Positions 16,270 to 24,527 of a DNA stretch of 64,000 nucleotides are shown piece after piece. The notes under the pieces were generated by a model that was not told the DNA's origin, did no database searches, and saw only the letters and a program-made list of their open reading frames with translations. The DNA is from Bacteroidota bacterium. GTDB lineage: Bacteria; Bacteroidota; Ignavibacteria; UBA10030; UBA6906. Numbering within the stretch: position 1 is the first letter of the stretch; every line of letters starts with the position of its first letter. The stretch covers positions 1 through 64,000 of the forward strand of contig JAUQWO010000071.1 of the NCBI GenBank assembly GCA_030835135.1, given 5' to 3'. The translations under genes and the position numbers were made by a program.

Positions 16270-17787
16270 TCAGGTGGCGGGGCCGGACAGACGGCTCTTC
16301 CGCCATCCGAACAGGGCATACACCACAAGTCCTGCGGCAAGCCACGCCCCGAAACGGATCCACGTGATCGCCGGCAGCCCCATCATCAGATAGATACAGC
16401 TCGCGATCCCGAGGATCGGCACGAGCGGGACCAGGGGAGTGCGGAACGCGCGCTTCCGGTCGGGCTCCTTCACGCGCAGCACGATCACGCCCGCACAGAC
16501 GAGCACGAACGCGAACAGGGTTCCGATGTTGGTGAGTTCCACGATCTCATTGATGTTCGCCACCGCGGAGACGGCAGCGACCGCCACGCCGGTCCAGAAT
16601 GTCGTGATGTGCGGGGTCTTGTACTTCGGGTGCACGCGGGAGAAATACGCCGGCAGCAGGCCATCACGCGACATGGAAAAGAAGATACGCGGCTGGCCGT
16701 ATTGAAAGACGAGGAGGACCGCGGTCATCGACACCACAGCGCCCACGGCCACGATCCCTGCGGACACATCAGAATGAACATACGCGAATGCCGCCGCCAG
16801 CGGGTCCGCCACGCCCAGATGCTGCCAGGGGACCATCCCGGTGAGCACCAGCGCCACTGCGATGTAGATCACCGTACAGATCACCAGGGAGCCGATGATC
16901 CCGATCGGGAGGTCGCGCTCCGGGTGCTTGCATTCCTCCGCCGCCGTCGAGATCGCATCAAACCCGATGTACGCGAAGAAGATGAGCGAGGCGCCCACCC
17001 ACACGCCCGAGAAGCCATTGGGCATGAAGGGTGTCCAGTGCTCGGGCCGCACGAACTGCGCCCCTGCATAGATGAAGAACATGAGGATGACGAGTTTCAC
17101 GACGACCATGGCGTTGTTCACGCGCACGGATTCCTTGACGCCGATGATGAGGAGCCAGGTGATGACCGCGACGATGCCGACGGCGAGCGCATTGAAGATG
17201 ACCGGGATGCCCAGGACCGTCGGGTGTGCGCGCCACGCCTCGAGCGGCAGGAGGAGCGACGCATCCACCTGTCCCCCGCTCTTGAGCGCCGCCTCCGCCG
17301 CCTGTGCTGCGGAGCGGTAATCGACCGCCAGCCAGGCCGGAATATGCCATCCGATCCCTTCACACAGCTGATGGAAGTATGCCGCCCAGGCGATGGCCAC
17401 CGCGACGTTCCCCACCGCGTATTCGATGATCAGATCCCAACCGATGATCCAGGCGACCAGTTCGCCCAGCGTCGCATACGAGTACGTATACGCACTGCCC
17501 GCGATGGGAACAAGCGACGCGAACTCCGCATAGCACAGCCCGCAGAAGGCACACGCGACCGCGGTCAGACCGAACGAGAGCACGATCGCCGGGCCCGCGC
17601 CGGGACGCAGCGCATCACCCGCCACCGCGGTCCCGATCGTCGCGAAGATACCCGACCCGATGATCGCGCCGATACCGAGCATGATGATGTCGAACGACCC
17701 CAGTGCCCGCTTCAATTGATGCGCGGGATTCTCCGCCTCGTGCATGATCGCATCGAGACTCTTCGTGCGGAACAGTTGACGGAACAT
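16270..17787 (-). CDS. APC-superfamily amino-acid permease (cationic amino-acid transporter type)
   Basis: A 505-residue polytopic membrane protein with 12 or more predicted helices. The N-terminal LGSFDIIMLGIGAIIGSGIFATIG is the classic APC substrate-binding helix-1 motif (GxIIGSGIF). FFAYIGFDAISTAAEECKHPERDLPIGI is typical of the CAT/YfnA subgroup. It would import amino acids in symport with protons; the exact substrate is not readable. It follows the AI-2E transporter gene on the same strand after 83 nt of GC-rich, hairpin-prone sequence. Confidence 0.92.
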   Translation of the reverse strand: MFRQLFRTKSLDAIMHEAENPAHQLKRALGSFDIIMLGIGAIIGSGIFATIGTAVAGDALRPGAGPAIVLSFGLTAVACAFCGLCYAEFASLVPIAGSAYTYSYATLGELVAWIIGWDLIIEYAVGNVAVAIAWAAYFHQLCEGIGWHIPAWLAVDYRSAAQAAEAALKSGGQVDASLLLPLEAWRAHPTVLGIPVIFNALAVGIVAVITWLLIIGVKESVRVNNAMVVVKLVILMFFIYAGAQFVRPEHWTPFMPNGFSGVWVGASLIFFAYIGFDAISTAAEECKHPERDLPIGIIGSLVICTVIYIAVALVLTGMVPWQHLGVADPLAAAFAYVHSDVSAGIVAVGAVVSMTAVLLVFQYGQPRIFFSMSRDGLLPAYFSRVHPKYKTPHITTFWTGVAVAAVSAVANINEIVELTNIGTLFAFVLVCAGVIVLRVKEPDRKRAFRTPLVPLVPILGIASCIYLMMGLPAITWIRFGAWLAAGLVVYALFGWRKSRLSGPAT

Positions 17788-17870
17788 GTACCCTCTGGAT
17801 GGTACGGGTGAGAACGCCGGCCCCCGCGCGCGCCGTGATCCGCCGGCGCACCGCGCGGGACAGGGATGGA

Positions 17871-18917
17871 TCAGTTGAAACGGTACTTGCGGTAGGTGCT
17901 CACGCCTTCCTGCAGGACGACCTTGAAGAACCCGGCGACCGGAACGGCGAGCAGCATGCCGAGGATCCCGAAGAGTTCTCCGCCGATCATGATCGCGATC
18001 AGCACGAGGACCGGATGCATCTCGACGCTGGAGGCGACGATCGCCGGGGCAACGACGAAATCATCGAGTAGTTTCAGGATGAAGTAGGCGATGATGACCG
18101 GCGTCGCACTGTTCAGGTCGCCGCTGCCCAGGACGGCGACGATCGCTGCCGGGATCACGCCGGCGATGGGTCCGACATACGGGATCAGATTGGCGAGGCC
18201 GGCGAACACGCCGAGGAAGACGAAGTAGTTCACGCCAAGGATCCAGAGCGCAACGACGGACATCACGCCGAATGCCACGGCGTCCACGAACTGCCCGCGG
18301 AGGTAATTCCCAAGCTGCATATCCATCTTGTACAGCATGTCCAGCGTGAACTCGAAGTACCGGTTCGGGACCATGCTGACGAGCTTCTTCTTCATCTCCC
18401 TGCCGTCCTTGAGGAAGAAGAACATCATGAACGGGATCGTCACCGCATTCACGATCAGGCTGAGCGAGTCGTTGAGCAGGAACGCGAAGATGCGTTCCGC
18501 GAAGGATTGTTTGAACGCCGCGATGCGTGCGAGGAGATCGAGGTCCTCGAGACCGAGGAAGCTGAACGAACCCTTCAACCAGTGTTCGATGTCCCGGATC
18601 GCGTCCGCAGCCTGTTCGGTGGTCGCACCGGACTGCAACGCGCCCATCTGGTCCATGACCGCCGGGACGAGCAGGTATGCCGTCCCGCCGATGACCACCG
18701 TGAGCGTGAGGACGACGATCACGACGGCCAGGGTCCGGCTCATGCCCCTCGCCTCGAGTGCCGTCGCCGCAGGGTCCAGGATGTATGCCAGGAGCAACGA
18801 AAGGATGACGACCTGTGCCGCACCACCCAGGAAGAGCAGCAGGACCGCGATCGCGAGCGCGGTCAGCAAAGGCACGAGTTCGTGTGATGGACGGGAAGGG
18901 GCGACGGTCGGGATCAT
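17871..18917 (-). CDS. AI-2E family (TqsA/PerM-like) transporter
   Basis: A 348-residue membrane protein with seven to eight helices, the family domain spanning most of the chain, and the conserved LIPYVGPIAGVIPAAIVA segment near residue 240, followed by the PVLVLIAIMIGGELFGILGMLLAVPVAG tail. Members are proposed efflux or exchange carriers; some are sodium/proton antiporters, and the autoinducer-2 role is specific to few. The ATG overlaps the stop of the cyclic-nucleotide-binding gene by 4 nt, so the two are probably functionally linked. Confidence 0.92.
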   Translation of the reverse strand: MIPTVAPSRPSHELVPLLTALAIAVLLLFLGGAAQVVILSLLLAYILDPAATALEARGMSRTLAVVIVVLTLTVVIGGTAYLLVPAVMDQMGALQSGATTEQAADAIRDIEHWLKGSFSFLGLEDLDLLARIAAFKQSFAERIFAFLLNDSLSLIVNAVTIPFMMFFFLKDGREMKKKLVSMVPNRYFEFTLDMLYKMDMQLGNYLRGQFVDAVAFGVMSVVALWILGVNYFVFLGVFAGLANLIPYVGPIAGVIPAAIVAVLGSGDLNSATPVIIAYFILKLLDDFVVAPAIVASSVEMHPVLVLIAIMIGGELFGILGMLLAVPVAGFFKVVLQEGVSTYRKYRFN

Positions 18918-19441
18918 CGGGGAGCCGGAGCGTTCAGTTCATGCACACGTTCTGTCAGCGCGAGCACCTGCACGTTCGCCTTCCGCAACCTGTCACCCAG
19001 GATCTTCGCCAGACGGATCACGATCTTCACGCCGAAGCGCGGATCGCGCTCGATGAGGCCGAACAGGTCGGACTGGAAGAACCCGAAGATCAGACAGTGG
19101 GTGCGGGCCACGACCGTCGCGGACCGCGGGGTTTCATCGAGCAGCGAGACCTCGCCGAAGAAATCCCCGTCGCCGAGCACGGACAGCTGCACATCGTCGC
19201 GTCCCGAGATGACCGCGGCTTCACCGGATTGAATGATGTACATGCCCAGCCCGGGCTCGTCCTGGCGGATGATCACTTCCCCCGGCAGATACTCGCGCTT
19301 GTGAAGGACGCGGCCCAACGCCGCGAGCTCCCGGGGCGAGAACCCCTCGAAGACAGGGATCTTCTCGAGGATCGCATGCAATTCTTCGTCGGGTTTCGCT
19401 TTCCGGTTGTAGCCGAAGACCCGTGCGCGGAAATCAGTCAT
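18914..19441 (-). CDS. Cyclic nucleotide-binding domain protein without DNA-binding domain
   Basis: A 175-residue protein dominated by one cyclic nucleotide-binding beta-roll (about 20-140), with the phosphate-binding cassette GDFFGEVSLLDETPRSATV, in which Glu and Arg contact the cyclic nucleotide. The remaining 35 residues form one amphipathic helix (AKILGDRLRKANVQVLALTERVHEL) rather than a Crp helix-turn-helix. It should therefore act as a protein-level sensor. A start at 19441 is chosen over the 23-codon upstream extension. Coupling to the AI-2E transporter (ATGA) suggests that it gates or regulates that carrier. Confidence 0.9.
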   Translation of the reverse strand: MTDFRARVFGYNRKAKPDEELHAILEKIPVFEGFSPRELAALGRVLHKREYLPGEVIIRQDEPGLGMYIIQSGEAAVISGRDDVQLSVLGDGDFFGEVSLLDETPRSATVVARTHCLIFGFFQSDLFGLIERDPRFGVKIVIRLAKILGDRLRKANVQVLALTERVHELNAPAPR

Positions 19442-19478
19442 GATGTCATGCCTCAGTGGAGGGGGGATCGATCGGTGC

Positions 19479-19507
19479 AATATAAATGATTCGGTGGTTA
19501 AAATCAC
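19479..19507 (-). promoter_or_regulatory. Candidate promoter of the cNMP-binding/AI-2E operon
   Basis: On the minus strand GTGATT (19502-19507), 17 nt, then TATATT (19479-19484), 38 nt before the ATG. The -10 is good and the -35 is weak. A small GGTGGT/ACCACC inverted repeat (19493-19511) overlaps the -35 and the stop of the kinase gene. Confidence 0.35.
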
Positions 19508-19510
19508 CAC

Positions 19511-22264
19511 CTAGCGTGAGAGGAGCAGGGTGCCGTATTTCTCGACGATGCCGCGCACCTCTTCGAGACGGATCGGTTTGCTGAGGAAATCATCCATACC
19601 GGACGCCATACAGGCCTCACGGTCGTCCGCCATCACGTTGGCAGTGAGGGCAACGATCTGCGGACGGTCATCACCCGCATACCGCTCCCGGATGATGCGT
19701 GTCGCGCACAGGCCGTCCATGACGGGCATCTGGACATCCATGAAGATCAGGTCATACCGCTGCCGCTCAAGGGCATCGATCACTTCCTGGCCATCGGCCG
19801 CGACATCGGCGCGGTACCCCATTTTGCGGAGGATCGCGAGGGCCAGAGCCTGGTTCACCGGATTGTCTTCGGCCACCAGGATGCGCAGCGGGAGCCGGAG
19901 GGCAAGGGTCTTATCCAGCACCGTCGCGCCGACCGCCCGGGTCTGCTGGGGGGCACCGCTGGGAGCCTGCCGGATGGCTTTCAGGATCTGGGCGGGTTTG
20001 ACCGGTTTCAGCATTTGACAGGTAAAGAGACCCGCAATATCCTCGCGCACCATGTTCGCACCTGTTGCCATGAGGATCATCGGAAGCACCGCACCGGCGG
20101 CGATACCCCTGGCATGGCGGGCGAACGCGATGCCCGACATCTGCGGCATCACGGCATCGATCAGAGCCACATCCACCCGGGTGCCGGCCTCCAGGAGCGC
20201 GAGGGCCTGCGTGGGATCCGTGAACGCACGGACGTTCATGCCTTCCGATTCGCAGACCCGTTGGAGCAGCGCTGCAACGGTCGCATTGTCATCCACGATC
20301 ATGACAGACACCTGAGGACCAGACGTCCTTCCTTCGGACCGGTCCTTCGGCGCCACCGCGGCGACGGGAACACGCATGTCGAAGAAGAATGCCGCCCCCT
20401 CCCCTTCATTGCTCTCGACCCAGATCCGGCCTTCCATCAGCTCTACCAGACGCTTCGAGATCGCCAGACCCAGGCCCGTCCCCCCGAACTTGCGGTTGAC
20501 CGAACGGTCGGCCTGCGAGAACGGTTGGAACAACCGGTGCCTCGCCGACTCCGGAATGCCGATCCCGGTGTCCTTCACACTCATCAGGAGTTCAACCTGT
20601 CCATCGTCGGCCTGCCGGCCAACGGCGTTCACGACAACCTCACCGTGCTGGGTGAATTTGATGGCGTTGCCGACGAGGTTCGCGAGGACCTGACGCACGC
20701 GCGAGGCGTCGCCGATGAGGACCTCGGGGACCGTCGGATCAACGGACCCGATCAGTTCGATGTTCTTTTCGGCAGCCTTCCCTGCGAACAGATCGAGCAC
20801 CTCTTCGATGCATGAGTGCATCGAGAAGGGTTCACGTTCGAGGTCGATCCTTCCCGACTCCACCTTCGAGAAATCCAGGATCTCGTTCAGGATCCCCAGC
20901 AGCGACTCGCCGCTGTTCCTGATGGTCTCGGCGTACTCACGCTGCTCTTCGGTGAGCCCGGTCTCCAGCAGGAGGCTGGTCATCCCGATGACGCCGTTCA
21001 TCGGAGTGCGGATCTCGTGACTCATGGCGGCGAGGAAACTTGCCTTGGCCCTCCCGGCCTCCTCGGCCTGCTCCTTCGCAAGACGTAATTGCTCCGCGTA
21101 CAGCCGGAGTTCTTCCTCGGAACGTTTGCGCTCCGTGATATCCTGCATGGTGGAGCGTATGCCGATCACGTTCCCGGCACTGTCCGTTTGCACACGATCC
21201 TCCACGAGGACCGGAACCTCCGTTCCATCCGCGCGCCGGAATACCCGCTCGTACGGCTCCCGGGGTGCGGCCTCGCCGCGCATCTTCCGCTCGACGGCCT
21301 TGCGTGATGCCACTTGATCGGCCAGAAATTCCCAGACCGGGCGACCGAGCATATCTTCTTCGGTGTACCCCAGCATCGCCTGCTCGGTACGGTTCACGCG
21401 GGTGAACGTACCGTTCCGGTCGATCTCGTGATACCCGACCGGCGCATCGTCATACAGATCGCGGAACCGCTGTTCGCTCGCACGCAGCGCCACTTCCGCT
21501 TCCCGCTCTTCCGTGATATCACGGAAGATACCGAAGGCGCCGGTGAGGACCCCGCGCACGTCGAACTGGGGTGTTGCGGTCACCAGGAGCGTCCGGTGTT
21601 TCGCGTCGGGTCGCCGGATCATGATGGTGTACGTGCTGCGGACGCCGGTCTCGCGGATGCGGGTCTGTTCCCTGATGGCAGCGAACACTTCCGGCGTTGT
21701 GAACTCCCCGATGCACCTTCCTTTGAGCGACCCGGTCTCCACGCCGAAGATCGTCTCGGCGGCAGGATTCACGAACGTGAACCGTTCGTCCAGGTCGACG
21801 AACACGATCCCTTCACCGGTATTCTCGACGACGGTGCGGTAGAGTTCCTCACTCGCACGGAGTTTTTGCTCGGCGTGATGGCGGTACAACGCCATCTCCA
21901 CCGTGGTGGCGAGTTCTCGTTCATCGAACGGCTTCAGGACGTAGCCGAACGGACCGATCTGCTTCGCCCGGTGGAGCGTCTCTTTGTCCGAGTAGGACGT
22001 CACGAAGATGACCGGCACATCCACTTCAGCGCGGATCTTCTCCGCTGCCGTGATGCCGTCATATTCACCGTCCATCCCGATGTCCATAAGCATCAGATCA
22101 GGCCGGTGCTCGATGGCTGCACGGTAGGCATCCACCCCGCTCCCGACAACGGCGACGACCGCGCAGCCAAGCGAAAGCATCCGCTTCCGGAGGTCGGCGG
22201 CGACGATGCGCTCGTCATCGGCAATAATGACCCGGGCATTCTCGGGTGTCATGAGACCATTCAT
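19511..22264 (-). CDS. Hybrid sensor histidine kinase: REC-PAS-PAS-HisKA-HATPase-REC-REC
   Basis: A cytoplasmic 917-residue hybrid kinase without membrane segments. Order: receiver 1 (11-125, phospho-Asp61), PAS (about 140-255), PAS (about 268-380), HisKA with phospho-His416 in AAMSHEIRTPMNG, HATPase with VGNAIKF (531-537), DTGIGI (565-570) and GGTGLGLA (594-601), receiver 2 (653-765, Asp703), and receiver 3 (793-910, Asp843 in MDVQMPVMDG). The N-terminal receiver implies input from another phosphorelay rather than direct membrane sensing. The output regulator is not in the window. An ATG four codons downstream is also possible. Confidence 0.93.
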   Translation of the reverse strand: MNGLMTPENARVIIADDERIVAADLRKRMLSLGCAVVAVVGSGVDAYRAAIEHRPDLMLMDIGMDGEYDGITAAEKIRAEVDVPVIFVTSYSDKETLHRAKQIGPFGYVLKPFDERELATTVEMALYRHHAEQKLRASEELYRTVVENTGEGIVFVDLDERFTFVNPAAETIFGVETGSLKGRCIGEFTTPEVFAAIREQTRIRETGVRSTYTIMIRRPDAKHRTLLVTATPQFDVRGVLTGAFGIFRDITEEREAEVALRASEQRFRDLYDDAPVGYHEIDRNGTFTRVNRTEQAMLGYTEEDMLGRPVWEFLADQVASRKAVERKMRGEAAPREPYERVFRRADGTEVPVLVEDRVQTDSAGNVIGIRSTMQDITERKRSEEELRLYAEQLRLAKEQAEEAGRAKASFLAAMSHEIRTPMNGVIGMTSLLLETGLTEEQREYAETIRNSGESLLGILNEILDFSKVESGRIDLEREPFSMHSCIEEVLDLFAGKAAEKNIELIGSVDPTVPEVLIGDASRVRQVLANLVGNAIKFTQHGEVVVNAVGRQADDGQVELLMSVKDTGIGIPESARHRLFQPFSQADRSVNRKFGGTGLGLAISKRLVELMEGRIWVESNEGEGAAFFFDMRVPVAAVAPKDRSEGRTSGPQVSVMIVDDNATVAALLQRVCESEGMNVRAFTDPTQALALLEAGTRVDVALIDAVMPQMSGIAFARHARGIAAGAVLPMILMATGANMVREDIAGLFTCQMLKPVKPAQILKAIRQAPSGAPQQTRAVGATVLDKTLALRLPLRILVAEDNPVNQALALAILRKMGYRADVAADGQEVIDALERQRYDLIFMDVQMPVMDGLCATRIIRERYAGDDRPQIVALTANVMADDREACMASGMDDFLSKPIRLEEVRGIVEKYGTLLLSR

Positions 22265-22334
22265 ACTGCTACAGAATGCAAGAGACGTACCAAAGGGCTG
22301 GCGTCAGGATAGAGGTGATTTGCAGGAAGAACAC

Positions 22335-22357
22335 CCCGAAATCAGGCTGTTTTCGGG
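22335..22357 (-). terminator. Possible terminator downstream of the DUF6599-like gene
   Basis: CCCGAAA (22335-22341) and TTTCGGG (22351-22357) form a 7-bp stem with a 9-nt loop in the gap between the DUF6599-like stop and the kinase start. On the minus strand it is followed by TGTTCTT, a weak T-rich tail. Confidence 0.4.
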
Positions 22358-22403
22358 CGTCGGTGGTCAACCACGACCAGCTGTTCCCTTACGGACAGGC
22401 AGG

Positions 22404-23258
22404 TTATTGCAGTTTCTTCAGGATTTTGAGACGGAGGGTTTCGTTCTTACCGTAGCCGAAGACCCCGAGGATGTCGGAGCCACGCACCATGATGTCCATG
22501 GCACCGTGGTGGGGATCGATGACATGGGTTGCGAACGGGCCCTCTGGTGCGTTCGTGCTCCCTGCCACCCGGAGGAGCGATGTGCGGACACGATCCGCGG
22601 CGTCGGGAGATGCGGTGCGGATGAGGAATACCTGCGGCCCATCCCCGTTCTCATACCGGGCAAGATACGCGCGGGAGAGGAAGCCATAACCAAGAAAGTC
22701 GCGGGCAACGTACTGTTCCGACCGCGGCACCCGGCCTTCCGCGGGCAACATGCCAAATTCCGATGGGAGTCCGCGTGGAGAGCCGAACACACGATCGAAT
22801 GAGCGGGCAAGCTGCATCAGATCTTCATGCCCAACGGCGGGTGGCGCGGACACCTTGAGGTACCAGCGGCCGAAGACGATGTTGAGCATCCCGGCATCCG
22901 CACACCCCTCGGTTCCCACCTCCACCGCCCTATTCTCCGGAGCGCGTTCCTGCGAGTACATCCCGTAGGCATCGGCCACGGTCGCGTGACGGTACAGCTC
23001 CGCACGCACATCATCGCCGCCCGGTGTGCGATACGTTGCCGACCGGAGTTCCTCGAAGCCATACAGGACGAACAGGTCCGCCGCACCGTTGATGTATTCC
23101 CAGAGGTTCTCGGGACCATAGACCGCCGTGTCGGGCTGCACGGACCAGCCGCCGGGGACGGGAAACGCAATCCGCGCATCGTCGTCCCCACACCGCGCCG
23201 TGACGGCGCCGGGAAGCACGCAGAGTGCCAGGAGAAAGACCGTCCGGACGGCACGCAT
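22404..23258 (-). CDS. DUF6599-like secreted protein
   Basis: A 284-residue protein with an N-terminal signal peptide (about residues 1-20, FLLALCVLPGAVTA). It resembles the DUF6599 family by the PENLWEYINGAADLFVLYGFEEL core, the YSQERAPEN segment and the RWYLKVSA strand. No catalytic residues are known for the family. The ATG at 23258 overlaps the aldo/keto reductase stop as TAATG, a strong coupling signal, and a longer reading frame upstream is rejected on that ground. Its exported location matches the Tat-exported reductase before it. Confidence 0.75.
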   Translation of the reverse strand: MRAVRTVFLLALCVLPGAVTARCGDDDARIAFPVPGGWSVQPDTAVYGPENLWEYINGAADLFVLYGFEELRSATYRTPGGDDVRAELYRHATVADAYGMYSQERAPENRAVEVGTEGCADAGMLNIVFGRWYLKVSAPPAVGHEDLMQLARSFDRVFGSPRGLPSEFGMLPAEGRVPRSEQYVARDFLGYGFLSRAYLARYENGDGPQVFLIRTASPDAADRVRTSLLRVAGSTNAPEGPFATHVIDPHHGAMDIMVRGSDILGVFGYGKNETLRLKILKKLQ

Positions 23259-24445
23259 TACGAGAAGAACTCCTCCGGGATCGATCCGACGCGGCGGATG
23301 TCCGCGATACGTTCGCGCACCGGGAAGCCTTTGACACACGACGCAGAGCAGCTGTCGCAGCCGTGGCATGGGTCGTTCGCTCCGCCATGTTCCTTCAGAA
23401 CGGTCTGGGCCATGGCGAGATCACGGTAGCCGTAGGCGTACATGAACGCGCGCATGTAGTCGGGGATCGCGAGGTTGCGCGGGCAACCGGCAACGCAGTG
23501 CTCGCACCCCTGGCAGTACAGCCCGCCTTCCAATCGCCCGGCCGCAAGCGCATCCTGTTCCTCGTCCGTCATTGCCAGGTCATGGTTCACGCTGGCATTC
23601 TCGTCCAGCTGATCGAACGAAGTGATCCCCGGGATCGTGGTCGTCACGTTCGGATCCTGCAGCACGAATTTCAGCGCGGCCCTGCAGTTGATGGGTTTCG
23701 TCTTTTCCCTGTCGAAGAACCCGCCGGCCATAGTCTTCATGCCGACGATCCCGACACCGGCCTTCGCCGCACGTCCGATCGCGGCCTTCACGGAAGGATA
23801 GTGGTCCTGCTTGAAATTGACAGCGGTCAGCACGACGTCGTACACGCCGCACTCCACCGCGGCATCGATCACATCGGGTTCATTCTTGTGCGTCGAGACC
23901 CCGAGGAACCGCGTGTAGCCATTCTCCTTCGCCTGCAGCAGCGCGTCCAGCATGGCCGGAGCGAGCGTTTCATCCTTCGATCCGGCCGCATGCAGATACA
24001 GGATGTCCACATGATCCATCTTCAGGCGTTGCAGGCTCAGTTCGACGCGGCCGAGCCACGCCCGGATGGCGGCAGCAGAATCGCCGGATTCGGCCGGCAC
24101 CTTCGTCGAGATCACAAAGGAATCGCGGGGAACATCGGCCAGGAATTTGCCGAGCATCGTCTCGTTCATCCCCTTCTGGTACCCGTGCGCGGTGTCCAGA
24201 TGGAGGAGTCCCTTCTCGAGCGCAGCGCGGACAAGGCCGGGGTTGTCGGAACGCATGACGCCCATGCTCACGACGGGGAGAACCAGCCCGGTGCGACCGA
24301 GCGTGCGGGTGTGTTTCACGGCGGTGGCTGGCGGCGGGGCCGACGGATCCCCGTTACCACGCGCATGGAGCGGGCCCGTGAGGACCGCGCCGGAAGCTGC
24401 AATGAGCGATGTCCTGAGAAAGCCGCGGCGGTTAAAACGTACCAT
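23258..24445 (-). CDS. Tat-exported aldo/keto reductase with C-terminal ferredoxin-like iron-sulfur motifs
   Basis: A 395-residue protein. The N-terminus (MVRFNRRGFLRTS, then AASGAVLTG) is a twin-arginine signal. The middle is an aldo/keto reductase barrel with LGRTGLVLPVVSMG and the Asp/Tyr block HLDTAHGYQKG. The C-terminus has two cysteine clusters, CQGCEHCVAGCP and CHGCDSCSASC, each fit for a [4Fe-4S] center. Exported AKRs with these centers probably pass electrons to or from an unknown partner. GGGAGG lies just upstream of the ATG at 24445. It is coupled to the DUF6599-like gene. Confidence 0.9.
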   Translation of the reverse strand: MVRFNRRGFLRTSLIAASGAVLTGPLHARGNGDPSAPPPATAVKHTRTLGRTGLVLPVVSMGVMRSDNPGLVRAALEKGLLHLDTAHGYQKGMNETMLGKFLADVPRDSFVISTKVPAESGDSAAAIRAWLGRVELSLQRLKMDHVDILYLHAAGSKDETLAPAMLDALLQAKENGYTRFLGVSTHKNEPDVIDAAVECGVYDVVLTAVNFKQDHYPSVKAAIGRAAKAGVGIVGMKTMAGGFFDREKTKPINCRAALKFVLQDPNVTTTIPGITSFDQLDENASVNHDLAMTDEEQDALAAGRLEGGLYCQGCEHCVAGCPRNLAIPDYMRAFMYAYGYRDLAMAQTVLKEHGGANDPCHGCDSCSASCVKGFPVRERIADIRRVGSIPEEFFS

Positions 24446-24527
24446 GCATCCTCCCGGAATGGTTGCGATGTTCACTGCGCCAACGATCGTCCTGACCCGA
24501 CGGCAGCTCTCCGCCGGTACGATAGCC

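Noticed and set aside
17788..17870. GC-rich hairpins between the AI-2E and permease genes considered as a terminator
   Set aside because: Several competing stems but no T-run on either strand; no specific call can be supported.
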